Counted from the stretch's first letter, positions 8,175-17,122 are shown. The stretch is DNA of 64,000 nt from an uncultured Ruminococcus sp. (GCA_904418845.1 CAJFQC010000001.1:124001-188000); one strand, 5' to 3'. The notes: generated from the letters alone by a model not told the origin. Numbers and translations: made by a program.

Positions 8175-10007
8175 ATGGGTTTTAATCAATCACAGAAAAA
8201 GGCTGTCTGCCATAGAGAAGGGCCCTGTCAGGTACTGGCGGGGCCCGGTTCAGGCAAGACACTGACTATCGTGAACAGAGTCCGCTATCTGATCGAAGAG
8301 TGCAGTGTAAGGCCGGAGGAGATCCTGGTCATTACGTTTACGCGCTATGCGGCGGCAGAGATGAAGACAAGGCTGTGCGCCCTCATGGGCAGACAGGATA
8401 TTCCCGTGACAACAGGCACTTTTCACGGGATTTATTATGGCATTTTGAAATGGGCATACCGGTTTGGACCGCAGAATATTCTTTCCGAGGAAGAAAAGTA
8501 CCAGATTCTGCGTTCTGTCGTGGGCAGACAGGAGATGGAAGTGTTCGACGAGGAGGATTTTCTGCGGGATATCGCCGGGGAGATCGGCAAAGTAAAGAAT
8601 AACCGGGCAGATATCGAGCAGTTTGTATCTGCCAAATGCAGTGCGCAAAACTTCCGTGATATATATAAAGAGTACGAAAAGCAGAGAAAAGCACTGCGTA
8701 AGATTGATTTTGATGATATGCTCGTCGTCTGCTTCGAGCTGTTTGTCTCGCGCCCGGATGTTCTTGCCCAGTGGCAGGGAAGGTTTAAATATATTCTTGT
8801 AGATGAGTTTCAGGATATCAACCGTGTGCAGTATGATGTGATCCGGATGCTTGCACTTCCCGAAAACAATCTTTTTATAGTGGGTGACGATGACCAGGCA
8901 ATCTACGGTTTCCGGGGCGCGGATCCTGAGATCATGTTCCGATTCAGGGAAGATTATCCCAACGCGGAGCAGATCGTTCTCAATGTGAATTACCGTTCCA
9001 CCTCCAACATTGTCAACAGCGCGTTAAAAGTGATCGCAAATAATGAGAAGCGATTCGATAAGAAGATATCACCTCTCAGGGGAAAAGGAGCTTTTCTCCA
9101 TATCCAGGAGCTGAAAGATTCCAATGAAGAGGCGCAGTATGCGGCGGATGAGATTGAGAAGAGGATTGAGAGCGGCATACCTGCTGAGGAAATTGCAGTC
9201 TTATTCCGTATCCATACCGATGCGCGTCCCGTGGTCGAGGAACTGGTCGCAAGGAAGATCCCTTTTCAGATGAGGGAGCATTTGCCGAATATCTACGACC
9301 ATTTTATCGCGAAGGATATACAGGCGTATTTCCGTCTGGGAATGGGAGAGATGAGCCGAAAGGATTTACTTTTGATCTTGAATCGTCCGAAGCGGTACAT
9401 CGGGCGTGACAGCTTATCGGACGGAGCTTCCTTTGAGAATATGAGGAAATTTTACTGCGACAAGAGCTGGATGACGGACCGGATTGATCAGTTTGAGTGG
9501 GACGTGAAGATGCTTTCGCGTATGGCGCCTTATGCGGCAATCCAGTATATCCGAAAGCGGATCGGGTACGACGACTTTCTGAAAGATTATGCATACACAC
9601 ATAAAGCAGAGCGTTCGGCCCTGAATGAAGTGCTCTCAGAGATCGAGGAGGCGGCAAGACCGTTCCCTTCTTTGAGGGAATGGTTTCGGCATGTGGAGGA
9701 ATATACCGAGGCGCTTAAGAAAAAAGAACGGCAGAAAGATAAGGTGAGAGAGGGCGTGCGTCTGATGACGCTTCACGCCGCAAAGGGACTGGAATTTGAC
9801 ACTGTTTTTCTCGTGGGAGCAAACGAAGGGCAGATGCCCTATAAGAAAGCAAAAAGAGACAGTGAGATCGAAGAGGAGAGAAGACTTTTCTATGTGGGAA
9901 TGACCCGCGCTAAGGAAATGCTCAAGATCTGCTATGTAAAAACAAAAAACGGGAAAGAGTTGTCTCCTTCCCGCTTTGTCGATGAACTTCTTGCCGAACA
10001 GGCGTGA
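8175..10007 (+). CDS. UvrD/PcrA-like DNA helicase
   Basis: Superfamily 1A 3'-5' helicase (610 residues). Motifs in order: Q-motif FNQSQKKAV, Walker A AGPGSGKT (near residue 24), VDEFQDINRVQYDVI (motif II), GDDDQAIYGFRGA (III), NYRST (IV), LMTLHAAKGLEFDTVFLVG (V) and RLFYVGMTRAKE (VI). I chose ATG 8175, two bases after the gltX stop; the frame runs open further upstream but only overlapping gltX. It is shorter than the usual PcrA of about 720-770 residues, with a brief 2B region, so it may be a specialised paralogue. It ends flush against the convergent DUF1292 gene. Confidence 0.9.
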   Translation: MGFNQSQKKAVCHREGPCQVLAGPGSGKTLTIVNRVRYLIEECSVRPEEILVITFTRYAAAEMKTRLCALMGRQDIPVTTGTFHGIYYGILKWAYRFGPQNILSEEEKYQILRSVVGRQEMEVFDEEDFLRDIAGEIGKVKNNRADIEQFVSAKCSAQNFRDIYKEYEKQRKALRKIDFDDMLVVCFELFVSRPDVLAQWQGRFKYILVDEFQDINRVQYDVIRMLALPENNLFIVGDDDQAIYGFRGADPEIMFRFREDYPNAEQIVLNVNYRSTSNIVNSALKVIANNEKRFDKKISPLRGKGAFLHIQELKDSNEEAQYAADEIEKRIESGIPAEEIAVLFRIHTDARPVVEELVARKIPFQMREHLPNIYDHFIAKDIQAYFRLGMGEMSRKDLLLILNRPKRYIGRDSLSDGASFENMRKFYCDKSWMTDRIDQFEWDVKMLSRMAPYAAIQYIRKRIGYDDFLKDYAYTHKAERSALNEVLSEIEEAARPFPSLREWFRHVEEYTEALKKKERQKDKVREGVRLMTLHAAKGLEFDTVFLVGANEGQMPYKKAKRDSEIEEERRLFYVGMTRAKEMLKICYVKTKNGKELSPSRFVDELLAEQA

Positions 10008-10313
10008 TCATTCGATATCGTCAAGGTCGATATCTCCAAAATCCTGTTCCTCCATCCATTCATTGAACGCCTCTGAAACGCGCTCAAACTCATCATCATC
10101 CAGAATGTTCTCAAGTCCGGGTTCCTCGTCCTCACCGTTGTCGATGAAACGGTAGAGATAGACCTGACCGTCATCATTGTCTCCTTCTTCATCAAGGGGA
10201 AGCAGGGCAATATACTCTCTGCCGTCTGTCTCGAAAATGGTGAGCACGGCACATTCTAATTCTTCATCATTTTCGAGTGTAAGTGTTACAGTGAGTGAGT
10301 CGTTTTCATTCAT
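10008..10313 (-). CDS. DUF1292 family acidic protein
   Basis: A 101-residue, very acidic protein (C-terminus EEQDFGDIDLDDIE). The pattern LTLENDEELECAVLTIFE...REYIALLPL...VYLYRF is that of DUF1292 (B. subtilis YrzB-like). These proteins are widespread in Firmicutes, often near the Holliday-junction resolvase ruvX, and have no established function. Here the neighbour is a helicase gene, convergent with no intervening bases. It carries its own minus-strand leader upstream of 10313. Family firm, function unknown. Confidence 0.85.
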   Translation of the reverse strand: MNENDSLTVTLTLENDEELECAVLTIFETDGREYIALLPLDEEGDNDDGQVYLYRFIDNGEDEEPGLENILDDDEFERVSEAFNEWMEEQDFGDIDLDDIE

Positions 10314-10394
10314 ATGAATTTCTCCTTTTCGTCTGTATTGTGTATCATGATGGTATCAGAAAAAAGAGGCAAAAGCAAGGCAGAACTGTAACTA

Positions 10395-10422
10395 TTGACA
10401 TTCCTTTGAAACACGGTAGAAT
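10395..10422 (+). promoter_or_regulatory. Promoter of the sugar-binding lipoprotein operon
   Basis: TTGACA (10395-10400), 16 bp, TAGAAT (10417-10422), 43 bp before the start codon. Confidence 0.7.
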
Positions 10423-10465
10423 GAAAAGTGGATGATAATAGCAAGACAATCAACGAGGTAAGAAG

Positions 10466-11455
10466 ATGAAGAAAAAACTGACCGCGATCATACTGACCGC
10501 AGTGCTTGTCGCTGTTTTTTTACCGGGGTGCAAGAAAAATGTAGGTACTCCCGAAGATAATCCTGTTCAGGAAGATACAGGAGAAAATATGCCGGAAGAA
10601 GAATATATTTTTGCATACAGCTGCGGCGATCTCACCGATCCTTTCTATGATGTGCTGAAGGAGTCGGTCCGCGCAGGAGTGGAGGAGCAGGGGCACCGTC
10701 TGGTAGTCAAAGATGCAGGGCAGGATGCCGCGCGGCAGGCTGAGCAGCTGGCGGCACTGGCAGAGGAGGACGTGGCGGCGGTATTTCTATGCCCGCTTGA
10801 CGAGGAAACGATCACCCCCTCTCTTGAGATGCTCGACGAGGCAGGAATCCCGGTTATTAACCTCAGCGAGAGACTTGATGGATCAGGACTTTCCGATGCG
10901 TTTATCGGGTCAGACGAAAGCAATGCCGGCAAAGTGTGCGGGGAAGATCTGATGCAGAGAAGAACCACCGGCGGAACGCTGGTGATCGTGGAAGATTCCG
11001 GTAACAGTCTTATCAATGAAAGGATCACAGGTTTTGAGGAGGCTGTCCGAAACGGAGGATTTGAAGTGATAAAACGCATCGACACCGGGAAAACATCTGT
11101 AGGTGTACAAGAAGAGATGGAGCAGCTTTTGGCCGGCGAAGACCATATCGATGCTGTTATGTGCGGAGACGACCGCATGGCAGCCGAGGTGCTCGCTGCT
11201 TTTGAAGAAACAGGAGGAACAGGAAGTATTGTATACAGTGTGGGAGGATCTCCGGGTATAAAAAAGGCCCTCTTAGACCCGCAGAGTCCAATGATGGGAA
11301 CGGGAGCTTTGTCACCTGTCAATATCGCAAAGACCGCGGTTAAAGTGGCAGCAGCTATTATCGACGGCGGACATTATGAGAAGGAGACAAGTATAGAGAC
11401 ATTCCTGATCAGCAGAGATAATCTGGAGATCTACGGAACGGACGGCTGGCAGTAA
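10466..11455 (+). CDS. Periplasmic-binding-protein-like (ribose/galactose type) lipoprotein
   Basis: A 329-residue extracellular lipoprotein: signal MKKKLTAIILTAVLVAVF, lipobox LPGC with Cys22, then a type-1 periplasmic binding fold (YSCGDLTDPFYDVLKESVRAG, LAALAEEDVAAVFLCPLD, FIGSDESNAGKVCGEDL, IDAVMCGDDRMAAEVLAA). Homologues bind sugars or autoinducer-2 for ABC import. No permease or ATPase is adjacent; instead a degenerate GH13 protein follows after 14 bp. It may feed a transporter encoded elsewhere or act as a sensor. AI-2 is a possible ligand since luxS is 2.3 kb downstream, but that is only proximity. Confidence 0.8.
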   Translation: MKKKLTAIILTAVLVAVFLPGCKKNVGTPEDNPVQEDTGENMPEEEYIFAYSCGDLTDPFYDVLKESVRAGVEEQGHRLVVKDAGQDAARQAEQLAALAEEDVAAVFLCPLDEETITPSLEMLDEAGIPVINLSERLDGSGLSDAFIGSDESNAGKVCGEDLMQRRTTGGTLVIVEDSGNSLINERITGFEEAVRNGGFEVIKRIDTGKTSVGVQEEMEQLLAGEDHIDAVMCGDDRMAAEVLAAFEETGGTGSIVYSVGGSPGIKKALLDPQSPMMGTGALSPVNIAKTAVKVAAAIIDGGHYEKETSIETFLISRDNLEIYGTDGWQ

Positions 11456-11469
11456 GAAAGGAACAGAAT

Positions 11470-13266
11470 ATGAATAAGACATCAGGAAGACCACAGCCAT
11501 TTGGGGCGGTCGTAGAGGGAAGAAAGGTGAATTTTGCTGTGCAGGTGCCAGAGGGAAAGACCTGTGAGCTCCTTCTATACAAAAAGGGAAAAGAAGAACC
11601 GGAACATATCTTTGAAATGCCCGGAGAAGAGGGGATCGGCGAAGTCCGTTTCCTTATGATCGAGGACATTGATGCAAAGGACTATGAGTATAACTTCCGG
11701 ATCGGCGGAAAGGTCTGCATTGATCCATATGTAAGGGAAATCACAGGCAGAAAGGCCTTTGGCAGGGCATATGATGTCTCAGAAGATCATGTGCGCGGGA
11801 AGCTGGTCGGCCCGGAATATGACTGGGGGGAGGATAAAAGACTCCATCTCCCGTGGAATGAGGTCGTGGCATACAGTCTTCATGTGCGGGGCTTTACGAA
11901 GCATAGTTCGTCGAAGGTAAAACATAGGGGAACCTATCAGGGAGTGATAGAAAAGATTCCCTATCTGAAGGAATTAGGCATCAACCAGATTCAGTGTATG
12001 CCGGTGTATGAATTTGAAGAGTGTGGAAAAGGAAAGATAAATTACTGGGGATACGGCCCGGCTTACTATTTTGCGCCGAAAGAAGCTTATGCTGCGGGAG
12101 AGTCTGCGGTACATGAACTCAAGGATATGGTCAGTGCATGTCACAAGGAGGGCATTGAGGTCATCCTGGAAATGCCTTTTACAGAAAATGTATCTGTATA
12201 TACAGTGCTGGAATGTCTGCGTTTCTATATGCTGGAGTACCACGTGGACGGTTTCGTAATCAATCCGTACAGCGTTCCGTGGGAGTTTTTGATAAAAGAT
12301 CCCCTGTTGAAGGATATCAAACTGATGCGTAAGGACGACGCTTTTCAGAATGTAATGCGGCGTTTCTTAAAGGGCGACGAAAATATGGTCAATGATGTAG
12401 TGTGGGCGCTCAGGCATCACTCGGTATCTGACGGGAAATGCAATTATATTACGGCGCAGACCGGATTTACTCTGTGGGATCTTGTGTCTTATGACAGCAA
12501 GCACAATGAAGCAAACGGAGAAAACAATTCGGACGGACCGGATTATAATTACAGCTGGAACTGTGGGGCGGAAGGGCCCAGCCGCAAGCGTGCGGTGACA
12601 GAGCTGAGAAAAAATCAGGTGAGGAACGCGTTCCTTCTTCTCCTTACAGCGCAGGGCACACCGTGTCTTTTGGCAGGAGATGAGTTTTATAATTCCCAGA
12701 AAGGGAACAACAACGTATATTGTCAGGACAACGAGACCGGATGGGTCGACTGGAGCCGGCTTAAGACAGACGATACTCTTTTTCAGTATGTGAAGGGGCT
12801 GATCGCATTTCGAAAGTCTCATCCGTGCCTGCATCGTAAGGAGGAGCTGAAAGGGCTTGATCAGACCGCGTGCGGCATGCCGGACGTATCCTACCATGGA
12901 GAGAGTGCATGGCAGATAAAAAATGAAGTGTCGAGCCGCCAGCTCGGAGTTCTCTACTCGGGCTCCGGGGTGGGAGGAAACGACTGCTTTATCGCCTATA
13001 ACATGCACTGGGTTCCCCATACTTATGCACTGCCGTCCCCGGGCAAAGGGAAAGTATGGCGCACTGCCGTGTGTACGGCAGCGGGGAAACTGGAACAGTT
13101 GTCACCCTTAGAGAACCAGAAGAACATTGAACTTAAAGAGAGAAGCATCGCCCTGCTTGTCAGTGTTAAGGATGAGAGGAAGAAAGAGAAGCCGTCAGGA
13201 AGACAGAAAAGGAGCAGAAAATCCAATGAAAGCATGGCAGCATTTCCAGACAATCACAAAGCATAA
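11470..13266 (+). CDS. GH13 (isoamylase/GlgX-like) protein without catalytic residues
   Basis: At 598 residues, this has an N-terminal CBM48-like domain (RPQPFGAVVEGRKVNFAVQ) and a GH13 barrel clearly related to glycogen debranching enzymes (HVRGFTKH, GTYQGVIEKIPYLKELGIN, KHNEANGENNSDGPD, GTPCLLAGDEF). Every catalytic position looks lost: the nucleophile motif GFRFD is GFVIN, the HD of region IV (xTAHDGFTL) is QT in ITAQTGFTL, no AEPWD general-acid motif is visible, and region I lacks the Asn-His pair. I infer a non-hydrolytic glycan-binding or regulatory pseudoenzyme. Cotranscribed with the lipoprotein; overlaps the next gene by 41 bp. Confidence 0.8.
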   Translation: MNKTSGRPQPFGAVVEGRKVNFAVQVPEGKTCELLLYKKGKEEPEHIFEMPGEEGIGEVRFLMIEDIDAKDYEYNFRIGGKVCIDPYVREITGRKAFGRAYDVSEDHVRGKLVGPEYDWGEDKRLHLPWNEVVAYSLHVRGFTKHSSSKVKHRGTYQGVIEKIPYLKELGINQIQCMPVYEFEECGKGKINYWGYGPAYYFAPKEAYAAGESAVHELKDMVSACHKEGIEVILEMPFTENVSVYTVLECLRFYMLEYHVDGFVINPYSVPWEFLIKDPLLKDIKLMRKDDAFQNVMRRFLKGDENMVNDVVWALRHHSVSDGKCNYITAQTGFTLWDLVSYDSKHNEANGENNSDGPDYNYSWNCGAEGPSRKRAVTELRKNQVRNAFLLLLTAQGTPCLLAGDEFYNSQKGNNNVYCQDNETGWVDWSRLKTDDTLFQYVKGLIAFRKSHPCLHRKEELKGLDQTACGMPDVSYHGESAWQIKNEVSSRQLGVLYSGSGVGGNDCFIAYNMHWVPHTYALPSPGKGKVWRTAVCTAAGKLEQLSPLENQKNIELKERSIALLVSVKDERKKEKPSGRQKRSRKSNESMAAFPDNHKA

Positions 13267-13774
13267 AATCCTTGTTATGAAAGAGTGTTTTCAGGTAGGA
13301 CTTTACAGACAAGGGCTCCTCCACGATCTGTCCAAGTACGGATGGTCGGAATTTCGGATTGGGTGTCAATATTATCAGGGAACAAGAAGCCCTAATAACG
13401 CGGAGCGTGAAGATAAAGGATTTTCTTCTGCATGGCTGCACCACAAAGGAAAGAATAAGCACCACTATGAGTATTGGATCGACTATAGTCTTGACGGAAG
13501 CCATAAGCTCACCGGGATGAAAATGCCCACACGCTATGTGGTGGAGATGTTCCTTGACCGGATCGCGGCAAGCAAAGTGTATAAAGGAGACAAGTATAAG
13601 GACAGTGATCCGCTGGAGTATTATCTGAACGGCAGGGCAGGCGATATGATGCATAAGGATACACGCCGGCTGTTAGAGGGGCTTCTTCGCATGCTTGCAG
13701 AGCAGGGAGAAGAGAAAACCTTTGCGTATATCCGAAGCAAAGTATTGAAAAAAGGCCTCATTCGGGATAATTGA
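13226..13774 (+). CDS. DUF5662 family protein, HD-like
   Basis: A 182-residue cytoplasmic protein. The motifs LLHDLSKYGWSEF, AWLHHKGKNKHHYEYW and MPTRYVVEMFLDRIAASK match DUF5662, an uncharacterised bacterial and phage family. The H...HD...HH...HH spacing resembles an HD-type metal phosphohydrolase, which is my inference. I chose ATG 13226 with AAGGAG at 13209-13214, although the frame is open further upstream. The gene overlaps the end of the GH13 gene by 41 bp and the convergent luxS by 17 bp, so it is probably the last gene of that operon. Confidence 0.7.
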   Translation: MKAWQHFQTITKHKILVMKECFQVGLYRQGLLHDLSKYGWSEFRIGCQYYQGTRSPNNAEREDKGFSSAWLHHKGKNKHHYEYWIDYSLDGSHKLTGMKMPTRYVVEMFLDRIAASKVYKGDKYKDSDPLEYYLNGRAGDMMHKDTRRLLEGLLRMLAEQGEEKTFAYIRSKVLKKGLIRDN

Positions 13775-14237
13775 GCTGATCGTCCCGAATGCCGGTGAGT
13801 ACACCGGATAAAAATTTTTCTGCAAGGTATTTTGCCATAGGAAGGTTCATATCCAGGTAGTTTCCGCAGTCCCGCGCAGAGGCCCCGGGGATTTCACCCT
13901 CGTAAGAGGCGATGAAGGAGAACATCTCTTTCATGAGAGGGACAATATCTCTGGAGTCATAGTCTCCGGCGAGGAGAAGATAGAAGCCTGTGCGGCATCC
14001 CATAGGGCCGAAATAAATGGTGCGGTCCTTATATTCCTCGTGATTTCTTAGAAAAACAGCGCCTAAGTGTTCGATGGCATGGACTTCGGCGGTATTCATG
14101 ACAGGCTCGTCGTTGGGGCTTGTCATGCGGATGTCAAAGGTGGTGATGACCGTGCCGTTTACCCGATCCTTTCTGGATACATAGAGGCCCGGCACGAGAC
14201 GGATGTGGTCAATAGTAAAACTGGCGATCTTATTCAT
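13758..14237 (-). CDS. luxS: S-ribosylhomocysteine lyase
   Basis: Converts S-ribosylhomocysteine to homocysteine and DPD, the precursor of autoinducer-2, in the activated methyl cycle. The 159-residue protein carries the metal motif HAIEH (His53, Glu56, His57), GPMGCRTGFYLL with the catalytic Cys, and ARDCGNYLDM with the third metal ligand. Length matches the family. Single gene on the minus strand with its own promoter; its 3' end overlaps the DUF5662 gene by 17 bp. Homocysteine made here could feed the metY/cysK sulphur genes elsewhere in the window. Confidence 0.97.
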   Translation of the reverse strand: MNKIASFTIDHIRLVPGLYVSRKDRVNGTVITTFDIRMTSPNDEPVMNTAEVHAIEHLGAVFLRNHEEYKDRTIYFGPMGCRTGFYLLLAGDYDSRDIVPLMKEMFSFIASYEGEIPGASARDCGNYLDMNLPMAKYLAEKFLSGVLTGIRDDQLNYPE

Positions 14238-14283
14238 ATGTCTTTCATTCCTTTCACTATATTTGTGTGTTGATTATGTTTCT

Positions 14284-14312
14284 ATTATAGGATGCGAGAG
14301 AAGAAAATACAA
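14284..14312 (-). promoter_or_regulatory. luxS promoter
   Basis: On the minus strand TTGTAT (14307-14312), 17 bp, TATAAT (14284-14289), followed by a leader of about 40 nt. No SAM-riboswitch-sized leader is present. Confidence 0.65.
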
Positions 14313-14332
14313 GTCAGAGAGGAGAGATCATC

Positions 14333-14980
14333 ATGATGATGTATATTGTCAGACACGGGGAGACAGATTGGAACAGATGGCGCAGAGTGCAGGGGCATAA
14401 GGATATCCCTCTGAATGATTACGGCAGACATCTGGCTGAACAGACCGCCGAGGGGATGAAGACCATCCGGATCGATATGGCATATACAAGCCCGCTGTCA
14501 AGGGCAAAGGAAACAGCGCAGATCATCCTTGCCGGAAGAGCGGTTCCGCTGATCGATGAGGAGCGGATAAAAGAACTCGGCTTCGGAAGCTATGAAGGAC
14601 TGTGCTGCAGCGGCGCACATAGAGAGCCGGGGAGCGACGAGTTCAACCACTTCTTCACAGATACAAAAAACTATGTTCCGCCAAAGGACGGCGAGACGAT
14701 ACAAGAGCTTTATGAGCGGACGGGCAGTTTCCTGCGGGAAATGTGTCAAAGAGAAGAGGAATTAAAAGATAAGAATATTCTTGTCTCCACACACGGGGCA
14801 GCCATGAATGCGCTCTTAAACCGTATCAAAGGGAATTTATCAGTGGAAGAGTTCTGGCGGGAGGAAGTACCGCCGAACTGCGCAGTCACAATAGTGGAAA
14901 TAAAAGACGGGAAGATGACAATCGCCAGAGAAGGGGTGATCTTCCATAAAGAAAAAGTGAGGAAGTGGAAAGCGGTATAG
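14333..14980 (+). CDS. Histidine phosphatase (phosphoglycerate-mutase-like)
   Basis: A 215-residue branch 1 histidine phosphatase. The N-terminal catalytic motif is VRHGETDWNRWRRVQG with the phospho-accepting His near residue 8; the second His lies in STHGAAMNALL (about residue 149). PLSRAKETAQ and IKELGFGSYEGL complete the pattern. Substrate specificity (sugar phosphate, alpha-ribazole phosphate or other) cannot be assigned. The protein is probably a broad phosphatase rather than glycolytic mutase because of its length and lack of the mutase insertion. GAGAGGAGAG precedes the ATG. A hairpin follows, separating it from the convergent flavoenzyme. Confidence 0.85.
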   Translation: MMMYIVRHGETDWNRWRRVQGHKDIPLNDYGRHLAEQTAEGMKTIRIDMAYTSPLSRAKETAQIILAGRAVPLIDEERIKELGFGSYEGLCCSGAHREPGSDEFNHFFTDTKNYVPPKDGETIQELYERTGSFLREMCQREEELKDKNILVSTHGAAMNALLNRIKGNLSVEEFWREEVPPNCAVTIVEIKDGKMTIAREGVIFHKEKVRKWKAV

Positions 14981-14988
14981 ACGCGGAC

Positions 14989-15030
14989 TGCCGGGGCGAT
15001 AGAATAAAACGATATTCCATCGCCCCGGCA
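14989..15030 (+). terminator. Strong hairpin between convergent genes
   Basis: TGCCGGGGCGAT (14989-15000) pairs perfectly with ATCGCCCCGGCA (15019-15030). T-tracts are weak on both sides, but position and stem strength fit a shared terminator of the phosphatase and the flavoenzyme. Confidence 0.6.
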
Positions 15031-15040
15031 ACTTTGGATT

Positions 15041-17041
15041 TTACAGGTATCCTCTCTTCTCAAGTGTGTTGAGGATATTTCTTCCTTCTTCCGTTCCTTC
15101 GATGATCCTTCTGGCGCGCACGCTGTCACCGATGTTTATGATCTCGATATGGTCGTCGTCCTCAAAGGCCTCTCTTAACTGCTGGAGCACCGGATGCTCA
15201 GCCTTCATTCCCAGGCAGACGAAACCGTAGTCAAAGGGAAGTTCTTCCTGTCCGTCTTTTGTCTCTACAAGGAAGTTGTCCGGGCGGACTTCTTTTAATG
15301 CAGTGTTCGGCATCTGGCGTACATTGTACTTCTTCATCAGAGTGTTGATGTCTGACTTGGATACCGGGTCAATGCCGTTTCCGATGACAGGCATCATCTC
15401 TATGATACTCACATCCGCGCCGCGGGGAGCGAAAAATTCTACTACGTCAAGGCCTACCGCGCCGCCGCCGATGACAACGACTTTCCTGCCGGTGAGATCT
15501 TCCGGATATTCCTGTATATGGTCGATCATATTCAGGATCGAGGAAACTTTTCCTCCCTCTTTGTCAATATTCTCATGCAGCCCGGGGATCGGGGGCAGGA
15601 GCGGAGAGGAGCCGGTAGCGTTTACGATCACGTCTGGATTTAAGCTGCGGATGAAATTCACGTCAGCTTCCATATTGGTAAACGCAAACAGGTTACGCAG
15701 TTTGTTTGTGCGGTGTACCATGTAGTTCGGGAAGTCGGAAAGGCGTTTCTTGTCAGGAATCTTGGAGATCTCGGCAGCAAGTCCGCCAAGGTTCGGTTTC
15801 TTCTCAATGAGGAAGGTGGTGCATCCCACCTCCGCCGCTGTACAGGCAGCTTCCATGCCGGCAGTACCGCCGCCGACTACAACGACGTTGCACGGTTTTG
15901 TAATATGACGTTTTTTATAGACATCTCCGTTTGGCACTTCTGGATTGATTGTACAGCGGATCGGGCGGTTGATGCCGATACGGTTTCCGGCGCAGCCGAT
16001 GTTGCAGGAGATACATTTGCGGATGTCGCATACGTCTCCGAATTCTACTTTGTTCACCCACTCAGGGTCGGCGATCAGTCCGCGTCCCATACCGATCAGG
16101 TCGGCGTCGCCTCTTGCAAGGATATCATCGGCAACTTTCGGGTCACGGATATTTCCCATTGTCACACAAGGTTTATTGTAGCGCTCTTTGACTGCCCTCG
16201 CCATGTAGGACCTCCAGCCGTCCGGGAAATGATTGGAGTCGATCTGGTACTGGATAGAGCCGTTAAGTCCGCAGGAAACGTCGATGACATCAACCTCTTC
16301 CTGGATATACTGAAGATAATCCAGACAGTCGTCCAATGTATTGCCGCCTTCCATGAACTCGTCTGCGCTGACACGCAGGAAGATGGGGAAGAACGGCCCC
16401 ACCTGGCGTCTTACTTCCTCGACTACAAGGCGGGCAAAGCGCGCGCGGTTTTCGGGAGAGCCCCCGAACTCGTCTGTCCGCTTGTTTGTGATGGGGGAGA
16501 GGAACTGGCTTAACAGGTAAGAGTGTCCGGCATGGATCTCCACTGTGTCAAAGCCCGCGATCTGTGCGCGTCTTGCGGCATCTCCATATTTTTTTATGAT
16601 GCGCATGATCTCATCTTTTTCCAGTGGACGGGGGATCTCGCCGCCTTCCTTGGAAGGAATGTTGGAAGCGGATACCGGCTGCATATTCGTACGCGCCGAC
16701 TGCGCGGACGCTCCGGCATGGTTTAACTGGATGCCGATGCATGCGCCGTGTTTGTGGACCGTCTCTGTCAGCTTGAACAGACGGGGAATATAGTTGTCAT
16801 GATCAATGCGCAGCTGCGTTGTTCCGTTGGAGCCTTCCGGGGAATCAACGCTGGCGTTCTCTACCATGATAAGCCCTGTACCGCCTTTGGCGCGCTGCTC
16901 ATAGTAGTTGATGTGGAGAAAACTCATCTCTCCGCTCTGTTCGCCGTAGTTTGTCCCCATGGGGGTCATCATAATGCGGTTCTTTAAGGTCATGCGGCGA
17001 ACCGTAAAGGGTTCAAAAATGTGTTTGTAGTCTTTTTTCAT
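15041..17041 (-). CDS. Enoate-reductase-like NADH:flavin oxidoreductase (BaiCD/FldZ/FadH family)
   Basis: A 666-residue flavoenzyme. The N-terminal Old-Yellow-Enzyme barrel holds FMN (MTPMGTNYGEQSGEMS; HAGHSYLLSQFLSP with the catalytic-region His and Tyr). A [4Fe-4S] motif follows, C-x2-C-x3-C-x12-C beginning CISCNIGC. The C-terminal FAD/NADH domain has VVVVGGGTAGMEAA and VVVIGGGAVGLDVVEF. The family reduces activated C=C bonds of enoates or enoyl-CoAs with NADH. ATG 17041 is chosen because of AGGAGA at 17051-17056; the frame extends 27 codons upstream. Divergent from a LysR gene and probably coregulated with ydiB. I infer shikimate or 3-dehydroshikimate, both cyclic enoates, as candidate substrates. 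Confidence 0.9.
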   Translation of the reverse strand: MKKDYKHIFEPFTVRRMTLKNRIMMTPMGTNYGEQSGEMSFLHINYYEQRAKGGTGLIMVENASVDSPEGSNGTTQLRIDHDNYIPRLFKLTETVHKHGACIGIQLNHAGASAQSARTNMQPVSASNIPSKEGGEIPRPLEKDEIMRIIKKYGDAARRAQIAGFDTVEIHAGHSYLLSQFLSPITNKRTDEFGGSPENRARFARLVVEEVRRQVGPFFPIFLRVSADEFMEGGNTLDDCLDYLQYIQEEVDVIDVSCGLNGSIQYQIDSNHFPDGWRSYMARAVKERYNKPCVTMGNIRDPKVADDILARGDADLIGMGRGLIADPEWVNKVEFGDVCDIRKCISCNIGCAGNRIGINRPIRCTINPEVPNGDVYKKRHITKPCNVVVVGGGTAGMEAACTAAEVGCTTFLIEKKPNLGGLAAEISKIPDKKRLSDFPNYMVHRTNKLRNLFAFTNMEADVNFIRSLNPDVIVNATGSSPLLPPIPGLHENIDKEGGKVSSILNMIDHIQEYPEDLTGRKVVVIGGGAVGLDVVEFFAPRGADVSIIEMMPVIGNGIDPVSKSDINTLMKKYNVRQMPNTALKEVRPDNFLVETKDGQEELPFDYGFVCLGMKAEHPVLQQLREAFEDDDHIEIINIGDSVRARRIIEGTEEGRNILNTLEKRGYL

Positions 17042-17084
17042 ATTGATTGATCTCCTAATAAACAAATTACAGAATTTTGAGAGG

Positions 17085-17106
17085 TTGTTTGATATTTGAT
17101 TAACAA
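17085..17106. promoter_or_regulatory. Conserved inverted-repeat motif in the flavoenzyme leader
   Basis: A 22-bp element starting TTGTTTGATATTT and ending TTAACAA, with TTGTT/AACAA arms. The first 13 bases recur exactly at 19240-19252 in front of ydiB. In both cases it lies just downstream of the predicted transcription start, which suits a repressor operator. Confidence 0.5.
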
Positions 17107-17122
17107 TTTGTTTACGCCTCAT

